Shown here: piece after piece, positions 46,865 through 55,586 of the stretch
How positions within the stretch are numbered: the first letter of the stretch is position 1
How the letters are laid out: each line of letters opens with the position of its first letter
NCBI RefSeq assembly: GCF_020075705.1
Contig: NZ_JAIQUM010000020.1
Coordinates: 1-64,000 of the forward strand
DNA length: 64,000 nucleotides
Source of the DNA: Metabacillus rhizolycopersici
Lineage (GTDB): Bacteria > Bacillota > Bacilli > Bacillales > Bacillaceae
Direction of reading: 5' to 3'
Program-made: the position numbers and the translations under genes
The notes under the pieces: model-generated
Told to the model about the DNA's origin: nothing
Databases searched by the model: none
The model's input: the letters and a program-made list of their open reading frames with translations, nothing else

Positions 46865-46890
46865 AAACTTTGGAAATTATAATAGTTATT

Positions 46891-46947
46891 AAAAAATAGA
46901 AGCAGTGTCATTTCATCAAATTGTGAAATACACTGCTTCTATTTTTT
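46891..46947. terminator. terminator of ecsABC
   Basis: A 17-base perfect stem (46891-46907 with 46931-46947), A/T-rich feet, between ecsC and the floT promoter. Confidence 0.85.
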
Positions 46948-47024
46948 TCCTTGTATAAAGTGAGACTTCTAATATCTGGGTTTTGCTGCACTTTAATCTG
47001 CAATAAAAATGATTCAGTCGAATT

Positions 47025-47735
47025 TCAACGACTAGAAAAAATCCTTAATCGATAGCAATTCATTGCACATTCACCAAGATGCTGAACAAGGTGGTAATTA
47101 GCCACTCCTCCAACGACCGCGCCAATACCAGGAAGAAATTGCAGTAGCTTCACAAGATCGATATAGTCCCTGTACTCCTGTTGGAAGATTTGCCAATCTA
47201 AATCCTTCACTTCATGTTTTTTCGTTTCCCAATGTTCAATCTTATCAAGGGTTTCTTCTTTATATGTCTCACTTGAAAATGCTAATTGAAATACATATAA
47301 AAGAAATAACCGTTCTTCGTACTCCCTCGTGCTGTAGCCATAAATACTTGCTACTTCGAATAAAAACTTCATTTTTATACTTAAAAACAGTGGAAAATCC
47401 GCCAATCCTAAGAAAATACCACCAGCACCGGTTGATGCACCTTCGATCGCTGCTGTTTTTTTATATGTCTCGATCGATTTCTTTACTAGATTTTCGCGTT
47501 CTTCAAAGGAAAGGTTTTCAATTTCCTTAGGCTGTGTCGTAATATTTGATCCTACTAGTGTTGCCTGAACCATTTTCTTAATACTCTCAGTAATCGTATT
47601 GTGGACCTTTTCAGGAATCAATTGATTAATCTTACCTTGGGCCTTTTTTGAAGAACGTTCAAAAAAGGATGGCCTTCTTAATTGTTTATGCTTCCAGCGC
47701 CTTGCATCTTCTGACATTTGTGTTTCATAACTCAT
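47025..47735 (-). CDS. ecsC: EcsC family protein
   Basis: 236 residues, EcsC family: helical protein with AIEGASTGAGGIFLGLADFP near the middle and LLQFLPGIGAVVGGVANYHL near the C-terminus. Third gene of the ecs operon, three bases after ecsB. Its role is unknown even in B. subtilis, where EcsAB forms the transporter that affects secretion, competence and intramembrane proteolysis. Soluble or weakly membrane-associated. Confidence 0.9.
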   Translation of the reverse strand: MSYETQMSEDARRWKHKQLRRPSFFERSSKKAQGKINQLIPEKVHNTITESIKKMVQATLVGSNITTQPKEIENLSFEERENLVKKSIETYKKTAAIEGASTGAGGIFLGLADFPLFLSIKMKFLFEVASIYGYSTREYEERLFLLYVFQLAFSSETYKEETLDKIEHWETKKHEVKDLDWQIFQQEYRDYIDLVKLLQFLPGIGAVVGGVANYHLVQHLGECAMNCYRLRIFSSR

Positions 47736-47738
47736 CCC

Positions 47739-48965
47739 TTAAACACCCTTTTCACTCTTCTTTAATCGATTTCTCATATAAACAAGAACGAACAAACTAA
47801 CAAATATCGCATTGACACTTAAAGTCACGATAAATATGGCAATTGTGGATAATAACAATGTAACGATCGCAAAAATAATGACTTGCGCTAGTAGAATACG
47901 GAATATTATCTTCAAGAAACTATTTAGCTTATACTTTTCTGCGGTTGGATAAAGATTCGGTAGTTCCAATAATTCAAAATGCTTATATAAGCTCATAATC
48001 TGAATCCCCGTTAAAAACGTAAAAACAATAACAACGATGACATTTCCAACCAGTTGATTATTGATAAAGGTTAGAATGACACTGCCAATCATTGTAAGCC
48101 TAATAACGATTCCAAAATAATCGCCTGAACGAAGAAACCCTCGTACATATAAATATTCATATACACTCTTTTGATGATACTTTACTTGCTGCAATATCCA
48201 GTCGAGGTACTTCCGGCGTTTTGCTGCTTTTTTCAATTTTGGTACATCTGTAAACAGATTTGCAATTTTATAAAAAGATTGCTTCTTTTCTTCTTCCTTT
48301 TTGATTAGTTGGTCCCACTTTATTCCTTTGGACTTTACAAGTTTTGAAAAATAAACATCATATGCCGTCATAAGTAGGAATACGATCAAGACAAAAAGAT
48401 ATTGCTCGGAAAAAATAAAAAAGATCGCAGAAGCATTCAAGGCAAATCGAACAAAAAAATCACTCCACTTAGCCGATGCCTCTGTAAAAAACCCCATTTT
48501 CCAGCTTATGCGTAAATTCCAATATTTTACGAGTAGAAGCAAAATTAAGCTATAGAGTAACACACTTCCGTTCGCAGAAATAACTTTAACATATAGTGGT
48601 GCAAACAATATGATGGCAACAATGATCACGAAGCTTTGCGTAATCATACTGTAGGAAAAAGCTTTTTGAAAATAATTGTTTAACTTATATTCCATCGGAA
48701 GCAGGAACATCATATCCGCTTCTTTCAACAATGTACGGACATTTGAGCTAATGACAATAAATGAAAACACAATCGTCATAATGATAATTGCTGGGAAATC
48801 CGGTGATATTGTTTCCAGCCATTTTGAGTAAGTTAATGCTCCACCTGCTGCTAAGAAGATAAACACAAAAAGAAGATGGTCATTTAACATATACTTCAGG
48901 TAAGCTCTTGTTTCATTTATATGATGATTAACCCTCTTTTTCCAAATTTCATCAATGCTCTTCAT
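47739..48965 (-). CDS. ecsB: ABC transporter membrane subunit EcsB
   Basis: 408 residues, about ten membrane helices, the normal size of EcsB (408). The middle basic loop (KKAAKRRKYLDWILQQVKYH) is on the cytoplasmic side. With EcsA it forms an exporter needed for efficient protein secretion and RasP-dependent intramembrane proteolysis; peptide export is proposed. It begins 14 bases inside the ecsA end, indicating coupling. Confidence 0.9.
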   Translation of the reverse strand: MKSIDEIWKKRVNHHINETRAYLKYMLNDHLLFVFIFLAAGGALTYSKWLETISPDFPAIIIMTIVFSFIVISSNVRTLLKEADMMFLLPMEYKLNNYFQKAFSYSMITQSFVIIVAIILFAPLYVKVISANGSVLLYSLILLLLVKYWNLRISWKMGFFTEASAKWSDFFVRFALNASAIFFIFSEQYLFVLIVFLLMTAYDVYFSKLVKSKGIKWDQLIKKEEEKKQSFYKIANLFTDVPKLKKAAKRRKYLDWILQQVKYHQKSVYEYLYVRGFLRSGDYFGIVIRLTMIGSVILTFINNQLVGNVIVVIVFTFLTGIQIMSLYKHFELLELPNLYPTAEKYKLNSFLKIIFRILLAQVIIFAIVTLLLSTIAIFIVTLSVNAIFVSLFVLVYMRNRLKKSEKGV

Positions 48966-49698
48966 CTTGATCTTCCTTTGTTAACTGAATATAAAGATCA
49001 TCTAAAGTTGCATCCTTCATTCTAAACTGTTCCCTTAGCTGCATCAATGTTCCTTTAGCTCGAATTTCTCCATTATGTAAAATAATAAACGAATCACAGT
49101 ATCGTTCAGCTGTAGCAAGAATATGCGTTGACATAAGGATTGCCGATCCTTGTGTTTTTGCCTTTTCCATCATTTCTAATAATGAATTTATGGCAAGTGG
49201 ATCCAACCCAACGAATGGTTCGTCAATGATATATAGTGCAGGCTCAATTAAAAATGCACACATGATCATAACCTTTTGCTTCATCCCTTTTGAAAAATGA
49301 GCTGGAAACCATTTTAACCTTTTCTCCATTCTAAATTCCTTTAGTAACGGTTGAAGTCGTTTTTCGAACATTTCTTTATTTAAGCCATAGGCCATTGCCG
49401 TTAATTCAAGATGCTCATAAAGCGTTAACTCATCATATAAAATAGGTGTTTCAGGAATAAAGCTAAACTTCGAGCGATAAGCTGCTGGATCATCCGCAAA
49501 TGTTTTTCCATTGATTGAAATAAGGCCTTTTTGCGCTTCCATTAATCCGATGATATGTTTAATAGTTGTACTTTTCCCTGCTCCATTTAACCCAATCAGT
49601 CCGACGATTTGACCATTATCTACTTCAAATGAAATATCCTTTAAAACAGGATTTCGTGAATATCCACCTGTTAAGTGATCTATTTTTAACAACGTCAT
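48952..49698 (-). CDS. ecsA: ABC transporter ATPase EcsA
   Basis: 248 residues, matching B. subtilis EcsA (247). Walker A GLNGAGKST near residue 36, signature FSKGMKQKVMIMCAF, Walker B LYIIDEPFVGLDP. Start ATG 49698 behind AAGGAGATC. A possible promoter with AGGACA (-35) and TAAGAT (-10) at 17-base spacing lies near 49721-49750. Divergent from hit, with an unusual repeat array between the two. Confidence 0.93.
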   Translation of the reverse strand: MTLLKIDHLTGGYSRNPVLKDISFEVDNGQIVGLIGLNGAGKSTTIKHIIGLMEAQKGLISINGKTFADDPAAYRSKFSFIPETPILYDELTLYEHLELTAMAYGLNKEMFEKRLQPLLKEFRMEKRLKWFPAHFSKGMKQKVMIMCAFLIEPALYIIDEPFVGLDPLAINSLLEMMEKAKTQGSAILMSTHILATAERYCDSFIILHNGEIRAKGTLMQLREQFRMKDATLDDLYIQLTKEDQDEEH

Positions 49699-49844
49699 TT
49701 TTTGTGGATCTCCTTTTTCTTTTTATCTTATCAAAATCAAATACACTTGTCCTAATTGAGATTATTTTTTTTCGTATAAAAGACGATAAACGGGACATCA
49801 TAATTAGTGAGGAAGGGATAGCTTGTCAAAACGAAAACCTTAAA

Positions 49845-50400
49845 ATGAGGTGTTTGTCCCAGACAACTTTTTTGACTCAAAGGGAGTTAATTATTCTAAA
49901 CCATTGAATGCGAAATGAGGTGTCTACGGGCCGCAATTCTCTGAATTAGACGCTCGCATTTTACATCATATTGTAAATGCAAAGACAACAACCTTTTATT
50001 CCTATTTATTGTTAGGCTTATTTAAACACTTAACAAGGGGATGGTCGTTTTGGACAATGGTGATTATCACATCAGATAGCATTTAAATAAATGTTAAATG
50101 AGGTGTTTATCAAACGCAGGTAACCTTTTCTAAAAAATAGACTAGTGTAACCATTCATTACGAAATGAGGTGTCTACGGGCCGTAATTCTCTGAATTAGA
50201 CGCTCGCATTTTACACATTTTGTAAATGAGGTGTTTGTCAAAGACAAAGACATTTTCTCTATATTGTTAGGCTAAATAACACTTAACAAGGGGATGGTCG
50301 CATTGAACAATGGAGATTTCACATCAAATAGCATTTATAACAAATGTTAAATGAGGTGTTTATCAAAGATAATATCCCATAAACTTGAGTTTTAACTTCC
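49845..50400 (+). repeat. tandem 253-bp array with six MRCL-type short reading frames
   Basis: Two full units (49845-50097 and 50098-50350) and a partial third (50351-50400). The motif AAATGAGGTGT occurs at 49843, 49913, 50096, 50163, 50224 and 50349. Each ATG opens a short frame starting Met-Arg-Cys-Leu, of 20, 9, 11, 9, 14 and 14 codons. The Leu codon varies (TTG, CTA, TTA). Each unit also holds a hairpin GTGTCT/AGACGC topped by AATTC/GAATT, a TTTACA/TGTAAA hairpin and a TTGTTAGG/CTTAACAA hairpin before AAGGGGATGG. A rightward terminator follows. Whether peptides or RNA structure are the point is open. Confidence 0.8.
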
Positions 50401-50409
50401 CTTCTTCAG

Positions 50410-50447
50410 GAACAGGGTGATCATCCGATTCACCCTGTTCTTTTTTT
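50410..50447 (+). terminator. rightward terminator closing the array
   Basis: GAACAGGGTGA (50410-50420) pairs with TCACCCTGTTC (50430-50440), then seven T. The left foot is not A-rich, so it works only for rightward transcripts, which implies that the array is transcribed toward hit. Confidence 0.85.
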
Positions 50448-50591
50448 CGTTTATTATGGTAAAATACGGTTAACACTAGTAAAGTGAGACTCCTATCAAT
50501 GGGTGTTTCTACCAATTAATAAGGAATAAACATGCACTACAAATGATGCTGAAAATAGTTCTTTGAAAATTTTTTGGAGGTATGTAAGAAA

Positions 50592-51014
50592 ATGAGTGAT
50601 TGTATTTTTTGTAAAATAGTTAATGGTGAAATTCCAAGTGCTAAGGTGTTTGAAAACGAGCATGTCTTTGCATTTCTTGATCTTAGCCAAGTAACAAAAG
50701 GTCATACGCTTGTCATTCCAAAAGTACATAAAGAAAATATTTTTGAATTAACACCTGAAATTGCAAGTAAAGTATTTGAGGTTGTCCCACAAATTGCAAA
50801 TTCAATAAAAAAGCAATTTCAACCTGAAGGATTGAACTTACTGAACAATAATGGTGCACTTGCAGGACAATCTGTCTTTCATTATCACATGCACATCATC
50901 CCAAGATACGGAAAAGGTGACGGATTTGGCGCTGTTTGGAAATCCCATGAAGATCAATACACACCTGAAAAGCTACAAGAGATTGCCACTGCGATAAAAG
51001 ATGGGTTGGAATAA
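50592..51014 (+). CDS. hit: HIT-family nucleotide hydrolase
   Basis: 140 residues. N-terminal CIFCKIVNGEIPS with paired Cys, and the histidine triad HYHMHIIPRY near residue 98. It hydrolyses or binds nucleoside phosphate conjugates. Gene order ecsA-hit divergent is as in B. subtilis. Start ATG 50592; GGAGG lies 11 bases upstream, rather far. An in-frame upstream ATT/ATG region was not preferred because it lacks a ribosome site. Confidence 0.92.
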   Translation: MSDCIFCKIVNGEIPSAKVFENEHVFAFLDLSQVTKGHTLVIPKVHKENIFELTPEIASKVFEVVPQIANSIKKQFQPEGLNLLNNNGALAGQSVFHYHMHIIPRYGKGDGFGAVWKSHEDQYTPEKLQEIATAIKDGLE

Positions 51015-51020
51015 CGTCTA

Positions 51021-51060
51021 AAAAACCAAAGGTGCATTTTATTGCAATTTTGGTTTTTTT
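51021..51060. terminator. terminator of hit
   Basis: AAACCAAA pairs with TTTGGTTT, plus TGCA/TGCA inside, followed by a T-run. Confidence 0.7.
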
Positions 51061-51246
51061 CTGTAGAATTTCGCCAGCTTATCGTAAAAGCAAGATTTTA
51101 TCGAATCGGATTTCCTACCATTTAATCTGCTGACCAACTTTTTTTACGGCTGTCACAAACATGAAAATATTCAGTCTATATTTCCTTCTCTTTTCATGGT
51201 AGGATATGAGTATTATTTTACGAACAAAATCAAGGAGGACACTACA

Positions 51247-52323
51247 TTGCGTGCTTATAATTTTAATGCAGGACCAGCAGCTGTTCCATTACCAGTGCTT
51301 GAACAAGCGCAAAAGGAACTAGTAAATTTCAAAAATACAGGAATGTCTGTTATGGAGCTTAGCCACCGTAGCAAAGAATATGAAGAAGTCCACAATCGTG
51401 CGATTACTTTACTAAGAGAGCTTATGAACATCCCTGATACGTATGAAGTATTATTTTTGCAAGGTGGGGGTAGTTTACAATTTTCAATGATCCCGATGAA
51501 TTTTCTTCAAGAAGGCAAAACAGCTCATTATATTTTGTCAGGCGCTTGGTCTGAAAAAGCCTTAAAAGAGGCGAAGGATTTTGGCGAAACTCGTGTTTTA
51601 GCTTCAAGTAAAGATGCTAACTATACTCATATCCCTACGGATTACTCTTTAGAAGACATTAAAGATGGGGCATACTTACACATTACAACGAATAATACAA
51701 TTTATGGGACTCAGTGGAACGAATACCCTACTAGTCCAATTCCATTAATCGCTGATATGTCTAGTGATATTTTATTCAAAGAAATAGATGTTGAGAAGTT
51801 TTCACTTATTTATGCTGGTGCTCAAAAAAACCTAGGTCCTTCAGGTGTAACTGTTGTGATTATTAAAAAGGACTTTTTAGAAACAGCTCGGACAAATGTT
51901 CCAACAATGCTCAGCTATTCAACTTATGCGGAAAATAACTCTTTATATAACACACCACCTACCTTCGCAATTTATATGCTTTCACTTGTATTAGAATGGG
52001 TGAAAGAACAAGGTGGAGTTAAGAGTATACAAAAAAACAATGAAGAAAAGGCTAAGTATATTTATGATGCCATTGACAATAGTGAAGGTTTTTATAAAGC
52101 ACACGCTACTGAAGACAGCCGTTCATTAATGAATATTACATTTACACTACCTAATGAAGAGTTAACGAAAAAGTTCCTTCAAGAAGCAAAAGAGCGTCAA
52201 TTTATTGGTCTTGCAGGTCATCGCTCTGTAGGCGGCTGCAGAGCTTCAACATACAATGCAGTACCTAAAGAAGCATGTGAAGCATTAGCTAACTTCATGA
52301 CTGAATTTAAAAATCAAAATTAA
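51247..52323 (+). CDS. serC: phosphoserine aminotransferase
   Basis: 358 residues, normal for SerC. PLP-dependent transfer of an amino group to 3-phosphohydroxypyruvate in serine synthesis. NFNAGPAAVPLPVLE at the start, LFLQGGGSLQFSMIPMN, PLP aspartate region PLIADMSSDIL, and GAQKNLGPSG with the PLP lysine. The start is TTG at 51247 after AAGGAGGAC; the open frame reaches further up without a ribosome site. Neighbours hit and trpP as in B. subtilis. Confidence 0.94.
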   Translation: MRAYNFNAGPAAVPLPVLEQAQKELVNFKNTGMSVMELSHRSKEYEEVHNRAITLLRELMNIPDTYEVLFLQGGGSLQFSMIPMNFLQEGKTAHYILSGAWSEKALKEAKDFGETRVLASSKDANYTHIPTDYSLEDIKDGAYLHITTNNTIYGTQWNEYPTSPIPLIADMSSDILFKEIDVEKFSLIYAGAQKNLGPSGVTVVIIKKDFLETARTNVPTMLSYSTYAENNSLYNTPPTFAIYMLSLVLEWVKEQGGVKSIQKNNEEKAKYIYDAIDNSEGFYKAHATEDSRSLMNITFTLPNEELTKKFLQEAKERQFIGLAGHRSVGGCRASTYNAVPKEACEALANFMTEFKNQN

Positions 52324-52383
52324 TCTGATGACCCTTCCTTAAGGGTCTAATTCTTTACTTTAAAAAATCTGTACGTTTTTTTC

Positions 52384-52545
52384 TAAAAATAAGAAAGTAT
52401 AAATTTTTTGACTTAGTTTTCGTATCCAGCGCAAGCGTCCATCTCCTCTTGGGTCTACAGCCACTCTTGAATTGAAGGCAAAGAACACCTTCTATTCAAG
52501 AGCGTCTTATTTACTCGAGACTGATTAAGGCGCTTGCGCTTTTCA
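52384..52545. repeat. dispersed palindromic repeat, long copy (2 of 3)
   Basis: Outer stem AGCGCAAGCG / CGCTTGCGCT. The internal hairpin is CTCTTGAAT / ATTCAAGAG with GAAGG/CCTTC inside. Near-identical plan to 54031-54195. Located between serC and trpP. Confidence 0.85.
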
Positions 52546-52582
52546 TATTACCTGCTATAATATAAAATAACTTCTCTCGCAA

Positions 52583-52642
52583 TAGGAAAATAGTTCACTA
52601 TTGGAGGGAAATATTAAGAGTTTAGAAGAGGAGAGTTGAGAA
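52583..52642 (+). promoter_or_regulatory. TRAP-binding triplet array over the trpP ribosome site
   Basis: GAG/TAG triplets at 52618, 52623, 52628, 52633 and 52638 are spaced exactly five bases apart, and three more lie upstream (52583, 52591, 52604). They cover the AGAGGAGAG ribosome site. In B. subtilis TRAP bound to tryptophan blocks trpP translation in the same way. Confidence 0.85.
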
Positions 52643-53170
52643 ATGAAGACAAAAGTTTTAGTTACACTATCGTTGTTTGCTGCAATTGGGGCCGTGCTCC
52701 ATATGATCATGCCGCCCGTTTACAATGGAATGAAGCCAGATATGATGCTTATTATGATGTTTATTGGAATTATTTTATTTCCTAGTATAAAAAATGTAAC
52801 CTTACTTGGGATTGTAACAGGGATACTATCTGCATTAACAACTACGTTTCCAGGTGGACAAATTCCTAATGTTATCGATAAAATTATTTCAGCATTCGTG
52901 TTCTATGGTTTATTCTTAGTTGTAAAGAAAATTGCACAAAAAGTCGCAGTAGCTACGATTCTAGCAGTTATTGGTACAATTGTTTCCGGAACAATCTTTT
53001 TATCAACAGCTTTATTAATTGTTGGATTACCAGGTGGTGCCGCATTCACAACACTGTTCTTACTTGTTGTACTTCCAGCAACATTGTTTAATGGAGCTGC
53101 GATGATTATCATTCTACCAATTGTGAAAACGATTTTTAAGCGATCTAAACTAACAACAACTACTATTTAA
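52643..53170 (+). CDS. trpP: tryptophan transporter TrpP (YhaG)
   Basis: 175 residues, five to six membrane helices, the size of B. subtilis TrpP (172). Signature stretches are MPPVYNGMKPDMMLIMMFIG near residue 23 and TTTFPGGQIPNVIDKI near 73. It imports tryptophan. Its ribosome site is buried in TRAP triplets, so expression should fall when tryptophan is plentiful. Neighbouring serC and yhaH agree with B. subtilis order. Confidence 0.92.
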   Translation: MKTKVLVTLSLFAAIGAVLHMIMPPVYNGMKPDMMLIMMFIGIILFPSIKNVTLLGIVTGILSALTTTFPGGQIPNVIDKIISAFVFYGLFLVVKKIAQKVAVATILAVIGTIVSGTIFLSTALLIVGLPGGAAFTTLFLLVVLPATLFNGAAMIIILPIVKTIFKRSKLTTTTI

Positions 53171-53185
53171 TCATATAATCATGCC

Positions 53186-53214
53186 AACCCGATCAATTTG
53201 TGATCGGGTTTTTC
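53186..53214 (+). terminator. terminator of trpP
   Basis: AACCCGATCA pairs with TGATCGGGTT, loop of five, followed by TTT. Confidence 0.88.
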
Positions 53215-53255
53215 TGTCAAACTTTCATTCATTCAAACTCCGCCTACCGCTTTCC

Positions 53256-53447
53256 TTATTGAAAATTGGTGAGGAAAATTCCTAGTAATAGTGCAACCCC
53301 TCCTGCTGAAGCAAGAAGCAACACCTTTTGCTTTATAATCTTTTTAGGTGGATAAGATGCTGATTGCTGCAAAAGTTTAAAATAATGAAAAGCTCCGATA
53401 AAAAATAATAAACTTATTAAAAAAAATAAAAAGATAACACCTGCCAT
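53256..53447 (-). CDS. small two-helix membrane protein
   Basis: 63 residues: helix MAGVIFLFFLISLLFFIGAF, a short polar loop with YPPKKIIKQK, and a second helix VLLLASAGGVALLLGIFL. The ATG at 53447 follows GGAGGGTGAGC, the best start; upstream codons lack one. Family unknown. It lies between trpP and yhaH on the opposite strand. Confidence 0.6.
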   Translation of the reverse strand: MAGVIFLFFLISLLFFIGAFHYFKLLQQSASYPPKKIIKQKVLLLASAGGVALLLGIFLTNFQ

Positions 53448-53660
53448 GCTCACCCTCCTTTTAAACAATTAACTATTATCTGGACATCGTTCAATAGTAC
53501 TACAAAAAAACTCTCCTAAATCTATACCCATACTTATGCGAACAAATATTTATCTATGTATAATGTTTAATAAGGACTTCTCTGGTTAGGTTGTTAAGAA
53601 GGACATTTAATTGTTAATGTAGAATTTTACAAATATCTCATATTAAATGGAGTGATGATT

Positions 53661-54014
53661 GTGTCAAAAAATAATGCATTATTATGCGGACTATTAGTAG
53701 GGGGAATAATTGGAGGAATAACCACTTTATTAGCTACCCCATCTTCTGGAAAAGAACTTCGCGGGCAGTTACAAATTAACCGTAAGAAGCTTGAAGAAAC
53801 TTTACAACAAATAAAAGATGAGAGCATTGCTTTAAAGGACCAAATAGTAATTACTGCTAAAGAAAGCACAGGAGTATTACAAGATGTCTCTGCTGATTTA
53901 AAGAAAACAATCAATCAGTTTCAACAAGAAATTGAACCTCATAAAAAGGATTTACAAAAAGAATTTGAAGAGGTAGAGCTTAAATTAAAGCAACTAGAGA
54001 AAGCGTTACAATAA
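53661..54014 (+). CDS. yhaH: YtxH-domain protein YhaH
   Basis: About 117 residues from the GTG at 53661 (GGAG eight bases before). An N-terminal membrane helix with GGIIGGITTLLATPSSGKEL is the YtxH motif, followed by a long amphipathic helix with heptad-like charge. YhaH in B. subtilis lies between hpr and trpP, as here. Members are linked to general stress; the function is unknown. ATG at 53655 is an alternative start. Confidence 0.83.
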   Translation: MSKNNALLCGLLVGGIIGGITTLLATPSSGKELRGQLQINRKKLEETLQQIKDESIALKDQIVITAKESTGVLQDVSADLKKTINQFQQEIEPHKKDLQKEFEEVELKLKQLEKALQ

Positions 54015-54030
54015 CTCCTTCCCTTCTTTT

Positions 54031-54195
54031 TTAGAAGATAAGAGTATGCAGTTTTTGACTTAGTTTTCGTGTCCAGCGCAAGCATCCATCCCCTCTTGGG
54101 TCTACAGCCACTCAGGAATTGAAGGTAAAGAACACCTTCTAATTCCTGAGCGTCTTATTTCCCCGAGTCTGAACAAGGCGCTTACGCTTTCCTTA
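54031..54195. repeat. dispersed palindromic repeat, long copy (3 of 3)
   Basis: Same plan as 52384-52545. The internal stem is CTCAGGAATT / AATTCCTGAG, differing from copy 2 by matching changes on both arms. The outer stem is weaker here (CGCTTACGCT). Confidence 0.85.
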
Positions 54196-54385
54196 GACAA
54201 AATGTTTTTCTTATCTAGCAAAAAAGTGTGTTTGGAAAAATCCCTTCACACTTTTTTTGCGCCCTAAACTATTGGTAAATAAGGAATTATGAAAATATTT
54301 AAAAATTTCGTAAACTTTATCTTTATTAATCTTTATTTTATTGGCATAATAGAGAATAATACATTCGGGAAAGCAGGGGTAACCG

Positions 54386-54979
54386 ATGATGAAGCATAAT
54401 GAAAAGGAATATACGGTAAAAGAGGCGTTATTATTTAGTCAACGAGTTGCGCAGCTGAGTAAAGCCTTATGGAAGACAATAGAGAAGGATTGGCAGCAAT
54501 GGATTAAACCTTATAACTTGAATATCAACGAGCACCATATTCTCTGGATTGCCGATCATTTAGATGGTGCTTCGATTTCAGAGATTGCTAAATTTGGAGT
54601 TATGCATGTATCTACTGCGTTCAACTTTTCAAAAAAGTTGGAGGAAAGAGGCTTTTTAGAATTCTCAAAAAAGGCTAATGATAAGCGAAATACGTATATT
54701 AAGCTTACAAAGCAAGGGGAAGATATTCTTTCAAAACTCTATGAAGATTTTAGTCCAGACAGAACCTCCATTTTGAAAGGGTCCCTTCCCCTTCAAAATT
54801 TGTATGGCAAATTCCCTGAAATGATGGAGATGATGATTGTCATTCGCAACATTTATGGAGATGACTTTATGGAGATTTTCGAACACTCCTTTAATAACAT
54901 AGAGGATACGTTATATGAGGATAATGGACGCCTTACAAAAAAGCAACCTAAGTCAGAAAAGTTATTATCCTCGAGTTGA
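54386..54979 (+). CDS. scoC: MarR-family transition-state regulator ScoC (Hpr)
   Basis: 197 residues, near the B. subtilis Hpr length of 203. Winged helix about residues 50-115: [40 protein letters not shown], and [14 protein letters not shown] in the wing. It represses exoprotease, peptide-transport and sporulation genes during the transition state. Two adjacent ATGs (54386, 54389) follow GGGGTAACCG. The downstream partner yhaI is convergent, four bases away, as in related Bacillus. Confidence 0.93.
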   Translation: MMKHNEKEYTVKEALLFSQRVAQLSKALWKTIEKDWQQWIKPYNLNINEHHILWIADHLDGASISEIAKFGVMHVSTAFNFSKKLEERGFLEFSKKANDKRNTYIKLTKQGEDILSKLYEDFSPDRTSILKGSLPLQNLYGKFPEMMEMMIVIRNIYGDDFMEIFEHSFNNIEDTLYEDNGRLTKKQPKSEKLLSSS

Positions 54980-54982
54980 CAT

Positions 54983-55327
54983 CTACCTGAGTGATTCCTT
55001 TATTATAAAAAGGAAATCTTTCATTAGGGAGCTATACAAACCTTGTTTTGACATTGCATAAACAGTTTCATCTATTTCAAGCTTTGCATTTAATTGACCA
55101 GCAAACTGCGTAAGGAGATTAGTAAAGATAACTAATCCTTGCGCTTTTTGTTCTTCATGGAGAAAGCTTAAGTCATTACATAACGAATATAATTCTTCTA
55201 TTTCCTCTCTTGTTAATCTTTTTTCCATGACTAAACGATAGAAAGGAAAACGATTTGGTTCAATCATTTGCAATAATAACGTTTGATAATACTCCAAAGT
55301 CTCCAAACGCTTTTCTAAGGAATTCAT
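54983..55327 (-). CDS. yhaI: YhaI family protein (DUF1878)
   Basis: 114 residues, all-helical, beginning MNSLEKRLETLEYYQTLLLQ. It matches the YhaI/DUF1878 family in length and position next to scoC. Function unknown. Cytoplasmic. Confidence 0.85.
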   Translation of the reverse strand: MNSLEKRLETLEYYQTLLLQMIEPNRFPFYRLVMEKRLTREEIEELYSLCNDLSFLHEEQKAQGLVIFTNLLTQFAGQLNAKLEIDETVYAMSKQGLYSSLMKDFLFIIKESLR

Positions 55328-55586
55328 ACCGCACCTTCTTTCCCTTTACACTTCATAGTTCTTAATTGTATAGTATTTCCTGCATTTATGAAAGGTATCA
55401 TTTCTAAAGCAAGCTCTTTAAATCATTTCACTGAACAATTATTTTTAGTCAAAAACGTTGTTTCCACCTAAATCAATTTATTCCTTTATATTTAAGCGTT
55501 TCCACCATATTTTCTTATTGATTTTTTCTTCACAACGTCGTAAAGTATGGTTGTAGTCAAGACTGACACTAAATTTGGACGGTGAG

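Noticed and set aside
49845..50400. CRISPR array
   Set aside because: Units are 253 bp with internal reading frames and hairpins; there are no 25-40 base direct repeats with unique spacers and no cas genes.
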